Source: DATARH01 sp036268075 (lineage in GTDB: Bacteria; Pseudomonadota; Alphaproteobacteria; ATCC43930; CGMCC-115725). From it: 64,000 nucleotides of DNA. The stretch covers positions 44,164 to 108,163 of the forward strand of contig DATAUV010000140.1 of NCBI GenBank assembly GCA_036268075.1, in the 5' to 3' direction. The translations under genes and the position numbers were made by a program. Shown one piece after another: positions 8,319-16,471 of the stretch; position 1 is the stretch's first letter; each line of letters opens with the position of its first letter. Under the pieces are notes generated by a model. That model was given only the letters and a program-made list of their open reading frames with translations. It was not told the origin of the DNA and did no database searches.

Positions 8319-9578
8319 ATGAGTGGATGGGCTGAAGGTTTTTTCGGCATCAAGGGCGTTAAGATTCTTCCGGCAACGCTCTTGGTATGTCTCGCCGCAG
8401 CGTTTGTGTTGCGGCCGATGCCGGTATGGGCGCTCACATTTTACGCTGGTGTGGTTCCCGCGACCGTTTATCGGCTTTGGCGCGGCGCCAATTTCCCGTG
8501 GCGCGATCCGCGTGTTCTTCTGATCGGGTTGTTAGTACTCTGGTCTGGTCTTACGTTGCTGTGGGGCATAAATCCCGGTGGAGGGCGTGTCGAAAAATTT
8601 GCGCTTGCCGCCGTCTGTACAACATTGTTTTTCATAGCGTTGGTCGTCTCCACTCGCGAAGTACCGGAGATGATCCGTTACTGCATGACGGTGATTATCG
8701 TCGTATCCGCATGTAATGCGGCATTATCTATTATACTGTTTTTCGGCCAATATATACCTTATTTACCCCCGGCCGGCGCGCGGCTCAATGGGTGGGCGGA
8801 AACATATAATTCTATACTCGGTGCTCTTGTTATTAGCATAGGTTATTTAGCGGCTCTTGATCGCCTAATTCGTGAACGGCGCAATAGATTCGCCAATTGT
8901 TTGTCAGCGATCCTATGTTTCACTTTCGTCGCGTTGACCGGTAGCCGCGGCCCCCTACTCTCTCTACTCGCCGCGACAGTCGTTCTTATGTGGGGGTCCG
9001 TGAGCCGTTTCATCACCACACTGGTCATCCTGGCAATGGCCGGGGCCACGTTGGGGGTATCGGCGCCGTCGTTTGTGCAGGATCTATTGAGCCGCCCGTC
9101 GCATCGCGTTCCAATCTGGGAGTTCACGCTGGGCCGGATCGCCGAGCATCCTTGGATCGGACATGGTCTTGCCGCGTATCTTGGAATGTCGGCGGAGTTC
9201 ACGTTTCCCCACAGTCTGTACCTCTCCGCGCTCTTTTACGGTGGCTTGGTCGGATTTTTTCTGCTTACGGCCGTGATCCTGCAGGTAACGTGGGGATTGC
9301 TCAAGCTTACGAGAGCATCAGGGCAGCCGTTGCTCCTTGCGCTATGGATGTCAGCGCTATGCGGTGGGCTGACTGACTTGGGACAGGTTACCGAAGGACC
9401 CAGCGAGTTGTGGCTGGTGTTTTGGCTTCCATTGTCGCTCTCCTGTGCCGTTCTGTCGGGCGCGGCATATGAGCCGCGAGTTGCTTATTATTGTTCGGCC
9501 CGGCTACGCGGGAACTCGGCGCGCGTCGGCGCTCGGAGCGAGCCAGGTAAGGGTCGTGCATCCGCAGAACTCGGTTGA
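8319..9578 (+). CDS. O-antigen ligase/polymerase (Wzy/WaaL family) membrane protein
   Basis: A 419-residue polytopic protein with about ten to twelve hydrophobic segments. The family pattern is present: ALTGSRGPLLSLLAA in mid-protein, then RVPIWEFTLGRIAEHPWIGHGLAAYLG and the loop motif FPHSLYLSALFYGGL. These are hallmarks of the O-antigen ligase/polymerase superfamily, which joins glycan chains in the periplasmic leaflet. Start placed at ATG 8319 (MSGWAEGFF), 10 bases after the glycosyltransferase stop; an upstream in-frame ATG would overlap that gene by more than 100 bases. The stretch 8700-8890 is the most AT-rich coding DNA in the window. The last 30-odd residues are unusually basic and may be read-through across the segment boundary. 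Confidence 0.8.
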   Translation: MSGWAEGFFGIKGVKILPATLLVCLAAAFVLRPMPVWALTFYAGVVPATVYRLWRGANFPWRDPRVLLIGLLVLWSGLTLLWGINPGGGRVEKFALAAVCTTLFFIALVVSTREVPEMIRYCMTVIIVVSACNAALSIILFFGQYIPYLPPAGARLNGWAETYNSILGALVISIGYLAALDRLIRERRNRFANCLSAILCFTFVALTGSRGPLLSLLAATVVLMWGSVSRFITTLVILAMAGATLGVSAPSFVQDLLSRPSHRVPIWEFTLGRIAEHPWIGHGLAAYLGMSAEFTFPHSLYLSALFYGGLVGFFLLTAVILQVTWGLLKLTRASGQPLLLALWMSALCGGLTDLGQVTEGPSELWLVFWLPLSLSCAVLSGAAYEPRVAYYCSARLRGNSARVGARSEPGKGRASAELG

Positions 9579-9609
9579 GTTGGTCCTTCACCGGGCGCAT
9601 CCTCCGCCG

Positions 9610-10803
9610 ATGCAGAACCGCCGCGCCATCCCGAGCCCCCAGGAGCTGATCGATCGGGCCCGCTCGCTGGTGCCGGAGATCCGGTCGCTCGCGCAGGAGA
9701 CCGAGAAGAACCGCAACGTCTTCCCGCACATCATCCAGAAAATCCGCGACGCCGAGCTGCTGCGCACTTGCCGGCCGAAAATGTTCGGCGGGTTCGAGCA
9801 TGACGGCGAGGTGGCGCTGAGGATCGCGCTGGCGATCTCGGCCGCCTGCGCCTCGACCGGATGGACGGTGAACGGCGCGGTGTCGAACGGGCTGTCGCTG
9901 AGTCACTGGTCGATCGAGGCGCAGCGCGAGATCTGGGAGGGCGATGCCGACGCCTTCACCTTCGCCTGCTTTGCCCCGACCGGAACCGCGATCCCGGTCG
10001 ATGGCGGTTATCGCCTCAGTGGGAAATGGGCCTTCGCCAGCGGCTGCGACGCGTCGAGCTGGGGCAAGCTCGGGGCGATGATCCAGTCGCCCGGACAGCC
10101 GCCCGAGGGCGCGTTCTTTCTGCTGCCGGTCGGCGATCTAGAGATTATCGACACCTGGTTCGTCGCCGGCCTCTGCGGCACCGGCAGCAAGGATATCGTC
10201 GTCGACGATGTGTTCGTGCCCTCGCACCGGGTGCTGAAGTTCAGCGACACCAGGGCAGGCAGCTCACCCGGCGCGCGGCACCACGACAACCCGATCTACC
10301 GCATTCCGCTGTTGATGCTGGGAGCGTCGATGCTGGCGTCGACCGCGATCGGTGCGGCGAGGGGGGCGGTCGAGGCCTATCTGGACCGGACCGTCGGCCG
10401 GACGACGCGCGGCGCGCTCGCCGGCGGCGGGCTCCGGATGACCGAGTTCGCCACCATTCAGCTTCGTTTCGCCGAGGCGACAGCCGCGTCGGAAGCGGCC
10501 GAGCTCATTCTCCTCAACGACATGCAGGAGACGATGCGGAAATTGCGCGGCGGCGATGAATTGACCGTCGCCGACCGCATCCGTGCCCGCCGCAATCAGG
10601 CCTATGTGACCCGGCTCGCGGTGCAGGCGGTCGAGGCGCTGAATGCCTCGACCGGCGGGTACGGCCTCCATCTCGAAAACCCGGTCCAGCGCGCGTGGCG
10701 CGACGTGAACGCGGTCGCCCGCCACGTCAGCCTCAACTGGGACGCGGTCGGTACGATGTACGGACAGCACGCCTTCGGCCTCGAGCCGAGGGGACAATAT
10801 TAG
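9610..10803 (+). CDS. acyl-CoA-dehydrogenase-fold flavin monooxygenase (HsaA/HpaB-like group D)
   Basis: A 397-residue protein. The N-terminal helical domain has LVPEIRSLAQETEKNRNVFP and IRDAELLRTCRPKMFGG. A beta domain follows with YRLSGKWAFASGCDASSWG and GTGSKDIVVDDVFVPSHR, then a C-terminal four-helix domain. This is the pattern of flavin-dependent monooxygenases such as HsaA, DszC and HpaB rather than true acyl-CoA dehydrogenases. They use reduced flavin from a separate reductase to hydroxylate phenols. The start at 9610 (MQNRRAIPSP) leaves 31 bases after the polysaccharide segment. The next gene is an extradiol dioxygenase, so hydroxylation to a catechol followed by ring cleavage is the likely sequence. 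No flavin reductase is seen nearby. Confidence 0.8.
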   Translation: MQNRRAIPSPQELIDRARSLVPEIRSLAQETEKNRNVFPHIIQKIRDAELLRTCRPKMFGGFEHDGEVALRIALAISAACASTGWTVNGAVSNGLSLSHWSIEAQREIWEGDADAFTFACFAPTGTAIPVDGGYRLSGKWAFASGCDASSWGKLGAMIQSPGQPPEGAFFLLPVGDLEIIDTWFVAGLCGTGSKDIVVDDVFVPSHRVLKFSDTRAGSSPGARHHDNPIYRIPLLMLGASMLASTAIGAARGAVEAYLDRTVGRTTRGALAGGGLRMTEFATIQLRFAEATAASEAAELILLNDMQETMRKLRGGDELTVADRIRARRNQAYVTRLAVQAVEALNASTGGYGLHLENPVQRAWRDVNAVARHVSLNWDAVGTMYGQHAFGLEPRGQY

Positions 10804-10809
10804 GTTTGA

Positions 10810-10943
10810 ACCACGGAGGTGCGCGGAGCGCGAAAAAGTATTCCACCACAGAGGCAGTGAGGCAGGGAGACGCCGCGGCACTGTACCTCGCCGCCTCACT
10901 GCCTCCGTGGTGGATTCCTGCGCTTCGCGCTTTTATCCGTGGT
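10810..10943. repeat. imperfect inverted repeat, CCACGGAGG/CACCACAGAGG family
   Basis: Two arms of about 50 bases (CCACGGAGG... and ...CTCCGTGGTGG, ending ATCCGTGGT) face each other around a short centre, filling nearly the whole gap between the monooxygenase and the dioxygenase genes. The same CACCACAGAGG and CTCTGTGGTG blocks form the outer arms of the element at 29670-29916. Confidence 0.7.
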
Positions 10944-10975
10944 AACTGAAACTCGTTCTCGGGAGGAACCGGAAG

Positions 10976-12040
10976 ATGGCGGAAATCCTAGGTCTCGGCG
11001 TCACCCACTGGCCGACACTGTGCCTTCCCAATGACGGGCTGACCGGCGTCTTCAAGCGCACGCTGGAGGCGCCCAATGTCGCCGCCGCGCGCAAGGACCC
11101 GCGCAACTGGCCGGCGGAGCTGATCGCCGAACTCGGCAACGACGACGGGCTCTCCGCCGCGAACCGCTGCGGCGAGCGGTTCGGTAACGATTTCCGCGCG
11201 ATCCGCAAAATCCTCGACGATTTCAACCCGGATTTCGTCCTCGTCTGGGGCGACGACCAATACGAGAACTTCAAGGAAGACATCGTCCCGGCCTTTTGCG
11301 TCGCCGGCTACGACGACAATTTCGACCTGCAACCCTGGCACAACGGAAACGGCGGCAAGCCGAACCGCTGGGACGAGCCGGGCGACTGGAAGCTGAAGGT
11401 CAAGGGCCATCGCGAGGCGGCGAAATACCTGACCACCGGGCTGATCGAGGCCGGGATCGACATGGCTTATGCGTACAAGCCGCTGCACCACCCGATGGCG
11501 CATGCCTTTACCAATACGTTCCTTTACCTCGATTGGGACCGGAAGGGTTTTCCCTACCCGGTGATCCCGTTTGCGGTGAATTGCTACGGCCGCAACCTGC
11601 TCTACGCCAAGGGCGGGCTCGGTCATCTGTTCGCACCGCCGCGTCCGGCCGACGAGGGCGAAGACCCGTCGTCGCCGCATCCGTGGCGTTGCATGGAGGT
11701 CGGCGCCGCGGTCGCCGAGGTGCTGGCGAAATCACCATATCGGGTCGCGCTGATCGCCTCGTCGAGTTGGTCGCACGCGTTCCTGTCGCCAAGGAACGGC
11801 TATCTGTGGCCCGACCACGAAGGCGACCGCATCCTGTTCGACGCCGTCAGCCGCGCCGATTACGGCACCTGGAAAAAGCGCACCCTCGCCGAGATGGAAT
11901 TCTCCGGCCAGCACGAGATGCTGAACTGGATGTGCCTGATCGGCGCGATGGAAGCGCTCGATAAGAAGCCGGTGATCCAGGACTACATGGAAACCCACAT
12001 CCTCGCGTCGGATAAGTGCTTCCTGTCGTTCCCGGCTTGA
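10976..12040 (+). CDS. class III extradiol ring-cleavage dioxygenase (LigB superfamily)
   Basis: A 354-residue LigB-type protein. Candidate Fe(II) ligands and catalytic His residues are in GVTHWPTLCLP near the N-terminus, in PLHHPMAHAFTNT in mid-protein, and in IASSSWSHAFLS near residue 265. VLVWGDDQYENFKED is also typical of the family. These enzymes open catecholic rings next to the diol. GGGAGG lies a good distance before the ATG at 10976. Position directly after a group D flavin monooxygenase suggests the pair hydroxylates and then cleaves one aromatic substrate. A repeat separates them, so a single transcript is not certain. Confidence 0.85.
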   Translation: MAEILGLGVTHWPTLCLPNDGLTGVFKRTLEAPNVAAARKDPRNWPAELIAELGNDDGLSAANRCGERFGNDFRAIRKILDDFNPDFVLVWGDDQYENFKEDIVPAFCVAGYDDNFDLQPWHNGNGGKPNRWDEPGDWKLKVKGHREAAKYLTTGLIEAGIDMAYAYKPLHHPMAHAFTNTFLYLDWDRKGFPYPVIPFAVNCYGRNLLYAKGGLGHLFAPPRPADEGEDPSSPHPWRCMEVGAAVAEVLAKSPYRVALIASSSWSHAFLSPRNGYLWPDHEGDRILFDAVSRADYGTWKKRTLAEMEFSGQHEMLNWMCLIGAMEALDKKPVIQDYMETHILASDKCFLSFPA

Positions 12041-12049
12041 CTAAAACTC

Positions 12050-12123
12050 GATGGGCTTCGCTGCGCTCAGCCCATCCTACGGCACTGAATTCGTAGGATG
12101 GGCTGAGCAACGCGAAGCCCATC
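12050..12123. repeat. inverted repeat, GTAGGATGGG family, between convergent genes
   Basis: Arms 12050-12081 and 12092-12123 are near-perfect reverse complements (GATGGGCTTCGC...CATCCTACG). The element fills the gap between the stops of the dioxygenase and the GNAT gene, so it could act as a two-way terminator hairpin. Relatives lie at 16387-16468 and 51477-51561. Confidence 0.85.
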
Positions 12124-12946
12124 AATGCGCCGGCGCTCGGCGATAATGATACCGGTAAACCTCGTTCCCGAGCCCGATCTGCTCGTAGAGCGCCCGCGCT
12201 GGCGTGTTCTCGGCGACCACCTGAAGGCAGGCGCCTGTGGCGCCCTGCGCCTTGGCCCAGCCGGCGAGCGTGGTGACGATGTTGCGGGCGTGGCCGCGGC
12301 GGCGCTGGCGCGAATCGGTGACGACCGACTCGTAGCATAAGAGCCCGTTATGAATGACCCCGTAGGCGAGGGCGACGAGTTTGCCATCCTCGCCAGAGAT
12401 CGCCGCGAACGCCGCCGGCACCGAGATCGCCCCGATGATGCGGCGATAGGTATGCGCCTCTTCAGGCTTGTGCCCTTGCAGCGCCGACATTGCCTGGAAC
12501 CACTGCCGGTCGGCCCGCGCCAATAGCGTCACCGAGGGGTCTTCCGACGCGTCGAGCCCGGCCATGTCGCCGTGGAGGACGCAAGTTTCCCCCTCGGCCG
12601 CAAAGCCCGCCTTGTCGAGCGCCTTGTCGGCCGCCGGGGCCGCAATCGACGGCACACGAAAGATCGCGGGCCGGTCGTGGCGCCGGTAGAACGCGGCGGC
12701 CTCGGCGATCACCGCGTCGCCGATCGTCGATCCCGCCGATAGCGGGTTGGCGGAATTGTTGCGCCGGCTCAGCCCTTCGCTGAACCGCACCAGCCACCCG
12801 TCGAGCACGATCTCGCGCAGCGCCGGCCAGGCGTTGAGGCAGGTTTCCTCGATCCGCCAGACGAGCGCGGCGGCGGCGATGTCCTGTGGCATTTTTCCCA
12901 TGCTTTCCGAGCGATACGCGACAAATTGGCGCAGCTTATCCGACAT
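12122..12946 (-). CDS. GNAT-family N-acetyltransferase
   Basis: About 274 residues. The N-terminal part EETCLNAWPALREIVLDGWLVRFSEGLSRRNNSANPL is a hallmark of a two-lobed GNAT subfamily. The C-terminal lobe has the acetyl-CoA pyrophosphate loop VVTDSRQRRRGHARNIVTTL and ends LYEQIGLGNEVYRYHYR. Substrate unknown. The start is uncertain: 12946 (MSDKLRQF) is used here, 12985 would add 13 residues, and 12901 (MGKMPQDI), preceded by GGAAAG, is a serious alternative. Its 3' end lies within the dispersed repeat that separates it from the dioxygenase. Confidence 0.8.
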   Translation of the reverse strand: MSDKLRQFVAYRSESMGKMPQDIAAAALVWRIEETCLNAWPALREIVLDGWLVRFSEGLSRRNNSANPLSAGSTIGDAVIAEAAAFYRRHDRPAIFRVPSIAAPAADKALDKAGFAAEGETCVLHGDMAGLDASEDPSVTLLARADRQWFQAMSALQGHKPEEAHTYRRIIGAISVPAAFAAISGEDGKLVALAYGVIHNGLLCYESVVTDSRQRRRGHARNIVTTLAGWAKAQGATGACLQVVAENTPARALYEQIGLGNEVYRYHYRRAPAH

Positions 12947-13023
12947 CACTATAGTCAGTTCGCGCGAAAAAAAGCGGCCCGTCAACGAGCGGGCGAGCGA
13001 TCACGAACGGGAAGGAAACGCAG

Positions 13024-14400
13024 ATGAGTCATCTCACCAGGCGCGCGGTGCTGCGCGGATCATTGGGGCTGGCGTCGGCGGCCCTGGCGCGACCCCATAT
13101 CGCCAACGCGGCGGCCACGACCGCCACATTGTGGTGGGCCCAGGGGTTTGTTCCCGAGGAAGACGCGACGATACGCAAGATTATCGGCGAATATGAAAAG
13201 GCCAGCGGCAACACGATCGACCTGACGATCACGCCGTTCGCGCCGCTGCGGCAAAAGATCATCTCGGCGATTACCAGTGGCGACGTGCCCGACGCGGTCA
13301 CGATCACGCCGACCGAGGCGGCGGCACTACAGGCCTGGCAGGGCAATCTTGTCGACGTCACCGATGTTGTCGAAACGCAGAAGGCGAAAATGCACCCAAC
13401 CGTCATCGCCAATGCCTTCTGCTACGACGGCGTCAAAAAGGAACGCAGCTTTTATTGCGTCCCGCACGCCATCGCGGTCACGCCGTTCCACGTCTGGGGA
13501 TCGCTGATCGAAAAGGCCGGGTACAAGATCTCGGACATTCCCAAGACCTGGGATGCGTTCATCGACTTCTTCGTGCCGGTGCAGGCGAAGCTCCAGGAAA
13601 TGGGGATGCGCCACACCTATGCCGCCGGGTTTGTCGTCAGCACGATCGGCAACGACCCCAACAACACGCTGGCGCAATTCCTGATCGCCTATGGCGGGGC
13701 CGACATCGTCACCCCCGACGGCAAGCTCCACACCCGTGAGCCGAAGATTCAAGAAGCGGTCGTCAAGATGCTCGATAAACTCACCAGCATGTACAAGAAG
13801 GGCAATATCCCGCCCGGTTCGATCAACTGGAACGACGCCGACGACAACAACGCGTTTCACTCAAAGCTGTGCGTGATGGATTTCGACGGCACGCTGTCGA
13901 CCGAGCTGGCGATGCTCGACACGCAAAAGGACGAGTATAACGAGGTGCTGACGATCCCGCCGCCGCTCGACAACGCCGGCAACAAGATGGTCAGTCAGCT
14001 TGTCGTCGCCGGGATGATGATCCCCAAGGGCGCGAAAAACGTCACCGCCGCCAAGGACTTCAACAAGTACCTGATCACCCCGGAAGTCCACGCCGAGCAT
14101 ATGAAGGGCGCGCTCGGCCGCTTCGTGCCGATCTATCCGGAAATTGTCAAAAACGACTCGTGGTGGACCGACCCAAAGCGCGATCCCCACCTTCCGCCTT
14201 ACGTCGCGCAAGCGATCGACAGCCCGACCAAGCCCGATTATTTCGCCTACAACCCCGCCTGGGCCCAAGTGCGCGCCGAGCATCCGTTCAACGTCGCCTT
14301 CCACGAGATCGTCGCCGACGGCAAGCCGGTGAAGGAAGCCGCGGACAAGGCGCTGAAGCGGGTCGAGGAGATCTTCGCAAAGTATCAGATCGGAGCCTGA
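13024..14400 (+). CDS. extracellular solute-binding protein, family 1 (sugar ABC type), Tat-exported
   Basis: A 458-residue periplasmic binding protein. The N-terminus MSHLTRRAVLRGSLGLASAA carries a twin-arginine motif, with cleavage likely after ANAA near residue 31. The body shows family 1 features: SGDVPDAVTITPTEAAALQAWQGNLVDVTD and late motifs for domain closure. A good GGAAGG ribosome-binding site precedes the ATG. No permease or ATPase gene is adjacent, so it is an orphan binding protein here and must borrow a transporter encoded elsewhere. Likely ligand is a carbohydrate or polyol by family; the real ligand is unknown. Confidence 0.85.
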   Translation: MSHLTRRAVLRGSLGLASAALARPHIANAAATTATLWWAQGFVPEEDATIRKIIGEYEKASGNTIDLTITPFAPLRQKIISAITSGDVPDAVTITPTEAAALQAWQGNLVDVTDVVETQKAKMHPTVIANAFCYDGVKKERSFYCVPHAIAVTPFHVWGSLIEKAGYKISDIPKTWDAFIDFFVPVQAKLQEMGMRHTYAAGFVVSTIGNDPNNTLAQFLIAYGGADIVTPDGKLHTREPKIQEAVVKMLDKLTSMYKKGNIPPGSINWNDADDNNAFHSKLCVMDFDGTLSTELAMLDTQKDEYNEVLTIPPPLDNAGNKMVSQLVVAGMMIPKGAKNVTAAKDFNKYLITPEVHAEHMKGALGRFVPIYPEIVKNDSWWTDPKRDPHLPPYVAQAIDSPTKPDYFAYNPAWAQVRAEHPFNVAFHEIVADGKPVKEAADKALKRVEEIFAKYQIGA

Positions 14401-14418
14401 GCCCCCCGCGCTGCGTGC

Positions 14419-14546
14419 GGCCCTCACCCGTCTCGCTGCGCGAGCCACCCTCTCCCGCAATGCGGGCGAGGGGATATCGGTCCTACCCTCGCCCGCACTG
14501 CGGGAGAGGGGGGACCCGGTGCGTGAGCGCCAGGGTGGGTGAGGGC
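14419..14546. repeat. palindromic repeat, CTCTCCCGCA family
   Basis: Inner arms CCCTCTCCCGCA...GCGAGGG (14448-14472) and its complement (14486-14510) are flanked by outer arms GGCCCTCACCC and GGGTGAGGGC. It lies between the convergent solute-binding-protein and DUF35 genes. A close relative follows comEC at 53787-53943. Confidence 0.85.
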
Positions 14547-14575
14547 GGCGAGCGAAGTGAGCCTCGGCGGCGCCG

Positions 14576-15097
14576 CTACTCCTGCGCGTACCGCCAAGGC
14601 GCCGCCGGCTGCGGGGCGCCCTCGTCGATCGTCCATTGCGGGATCGACAGCCCGTCGCCGGCATCGCTGAATACCATCCGCACGCGCGTCCCGATCCCGA
14701 CCGTTTTGACGAGGTCGGGCGGGGCGAGTTCGCCGTCGGGGGTGGTGAGGTTGCCGATCACCCGCAGCGCCTCCTCCGGCGTCGGCTGCCCCTTTTGCGT
14801 GTCGAGGTCGACGAGCAGGATCATATACGGCGTCTTGCCCCTGAACGCCGGTTGGATCGCGTGGTGCACCTCGCTGTAGGAATGCACGGTGCCCTTGCCC
14901 TCGACCGCTTTCCAGGTTGATTCCCGGCACATGCACCACGGGCAGGCCGTTGTCGGCGGATAGCGGAACTTGCCGCAATCGTTGCAGGATTGCAGGTGGT
15001 AGCTGTGCTCGGCGCAGTGCTTGAAATACGCGACATTCTCGACATCGAGGTCATCGATGTGGAGGTTCATGCCGAGATATTGGCCGTCGATAGACAT
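14576..15097 (-). CDS. DUF35 Zn-ribbon/OB-fold protein, partner of the thiolase-fold gene
   Basis: A 173-residue protein with a rubredoxin-like Zn ribbon: CNDCGKFRYPP near residue 38 and CPWCMCRES near residue 53 provide two CxxC pairs. An OB fold follows (GKGTVHSYSEVHHAIQPAF, YMILLVDLDTQKGQ, GTRVRMVFSDAGDG). DUF35 proteins form complexes with thiolase-fold enzymes and shape their acyl-CoA site. Start at 15097 (MSIDGQYLG), with GGGAG upstream and 17 bases between it and the thiolase-fold stop, indicates one transcript. The pairing resembles ChsH2-DUF35/Ltp2 retro-aldolase complexes of steroid degradation; that link is inference. Confidence 0.85.
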   Translation of the reverse strand: MSIDGQYLGMNLHIDDLDVENVAYFKHCAEHSYHLQSCNDCGKFRYPPTTACPWCMCRESTWKAVEGKGTVHSYSEVHHAIQPAFRGKTPYMILLVDLDTQKGQPTPEEALRVIGNLTTPDGELAPPDLVKTVGIGTRVRMVFSDAGDGLSIPQWTIDEGAPQPAAPWRYAQE

Positions 15098-15114
15098 TTC
15101 TCGTCTCCCTGTGC

Positions 15115-16374
15115 TCAGCCGCGCCGCATAACCATCGACGACGCCGTCGCCGGATTGGCCCAGCCGAGATTGGCGGTAACCTCCGCGTTCCTCACCTGGC
15201 GGCAGCCGCCCTCGCTGTAATCGTAGGTGTGCTGGCGCTTGCCGTCGGGGCCGATCGGACAGGAATCGTCGGCGTCGTGGCGAAGCTGGCGGGTGTTCTC
15301 GATCACCATGTTCATGCCGTGCGTATAGCCCTCGCACAAATGACCGCCGCTCGTGTTGTTGGGCCGCTTGCCGCCGAGCGTGATCGTGCCGTTCGACACG
15401 TAGTCACCGCCTTCGCCCTTCTTGCAGAACCCGTAATCCTCAAGCTGCAGCATCGCGGTGAAGGTGAAGGCGTCGTAGGAGCCGGTGATGTCGACATCTT
15501 CCGGCCCCACCCCCGCGTTGGGCCACAGGATGTCTTTCGCGTAGTATCCGCCGACGGTCGAAATCGGCCCGTGCTGGTAATGCATGTCGAGCCGCGGCTT
15601 GTTGCACCGCCCGACGACGCCGCGGATCAGCACCGGATGATGTTTGCAGTCTTTCGCCCGGTCGGCCGAGGTGACGATGATGCAGGTGGCGTTGTCGGTC
15701 TCGACGCAGCAATCGAGCAGGTGCAGCGGCTTGCAGATAAAGCGGCTGTTGATCACGTCTTCGACCGTGAAGCGCTTCTTGTAATAGGCCTTCGGGTTGT
15801 TCGAGGCGTGGCGCGAATGGAACATCTTCACATGCGCGACCTGCTCCGGCGTCGTGCCGTAATCGTACATGTGGCGCATGAACGTCGGGGCAAAGCTCTG
15901 CCCGGCGCTCTGCCAGCCATAGGCGCGGTTGTGCAGCATGTCGCCCGCGACCGGCGCCGCCGAGCGCGCGCCCGTGCCGCCGATGCGGACCTGGCTGAAC
16001 CCGTTCATCGCGCGGAAGATCGCGACGGTCTTGCAGCACCCAGCCTCGATCAGTCCGATCGCGATGCCGATCAACGCCTCGGTCGAGGAGCCGCCGCCGA
16101 CCACGTCCATGTAGAAATTGAGCCGCAGGCCCAGATCACCCGAGATGAAGGTCGCCGAGGTCGAATCGCCGCCCGAATAGTCGAGCATCCCGTCGATGTC
16201 GGAGGCCTTGAGGCCTGAATCGAGGATCGCGTTCCTGACGGCCCAGGTGCCGAGCGCCCGCGTCGTGATCCCCGAGCCGCGGGTATAGGTCGTCTCCCCG
16301 ACCCCGACGATCGCGTATTTGTCGCGCAGGTATTTAGGCGTTGTCGCGTCGACCTCTTGGCGGGGTAGTGGCAT
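15115..16374 (-). CDS. thiolase-fold protein (lipid-transfer/Ltp2-like), no usual Cys nucleophile
   Basis: A 419-residue thiolase-superfamily protein: KYAIVGVGETTYTRGSG at the N-terminus, then MDVVGGGSSTEALIGIAIGL where true thiolases have their nucleophilic Cys. Here GGGSS replaces it. The late motif NTSGGHLCEGYTHGMNMVIE keeps a His-containing loop. Proteins of this type (non-decarboxylating SCPx/Ltp2 relatives) can act as retro-aldolases or acyl-CoA binding partners rather than thiolases. It precedes the DUF35 gene, so the two probably form a complex. Start set at 16374 (MPLPRQEVD); upstream codons lie in a dispersed repeat. Confidence 0.8.
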   Translation of the reverse strand: MPLPRQEVDATTPKYLRDKYAIVGVGETTYTRGSGITTRALGTWAVRNAILDSGLKASDIDGMLDYSGGDSTSATFISGDLGLRLNFYMDVVGGGSSTEALIGIAIGLIEAGCCKTVAIFRAMNGFSQVRIGGTGARSAAPVAGDMLHNRAYGWQSAGQSFAPTFMRHMYDYGTTPEQVAHVKMFHSRHASNNPKAYYKKRFTVEDVINSRFICKPLHLLDCCVETDNATCIIVTSADRAKDCKHHPVLIRGVVGRCNKPRLDMHYQHGPISTVGGYYAKDILWPNAGVGPEDVDITGSYDAFTFTAMLQLEDYGFCKKGEGGDYVSNGTITLGGKRPNNTSGGHLCEGYTHGMNMVIENTRQLRHDADDSCPIGPDGKRQHTYDYSEGGCRQVRNAEVTANLGWANPATASSMVMRRG

Positions 16375-16386
16375 ATTTGCCTCCGT

Positions 16387-16468
16387 CGTAGGGCGGATAA
16401 GCGCAGCGCAATCCGCCATTTGTCCATGCATGATAGCGGCGGATCACGCTGCGCTCATCCGCCCTACG
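16387..16468. repeat. inverted repeat, GTAGGRYGG family
   Basis: CGTAGGGCGGATAAGCGC and its imperfect complement GCTCATCCGCCCTACG face each other across about 20 bases. It lies between the amidohydrolase stop and the thiolase-fold start, both on the minus strand. Confidence 0.85.
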
Positions 16469-16471
16469 CGA

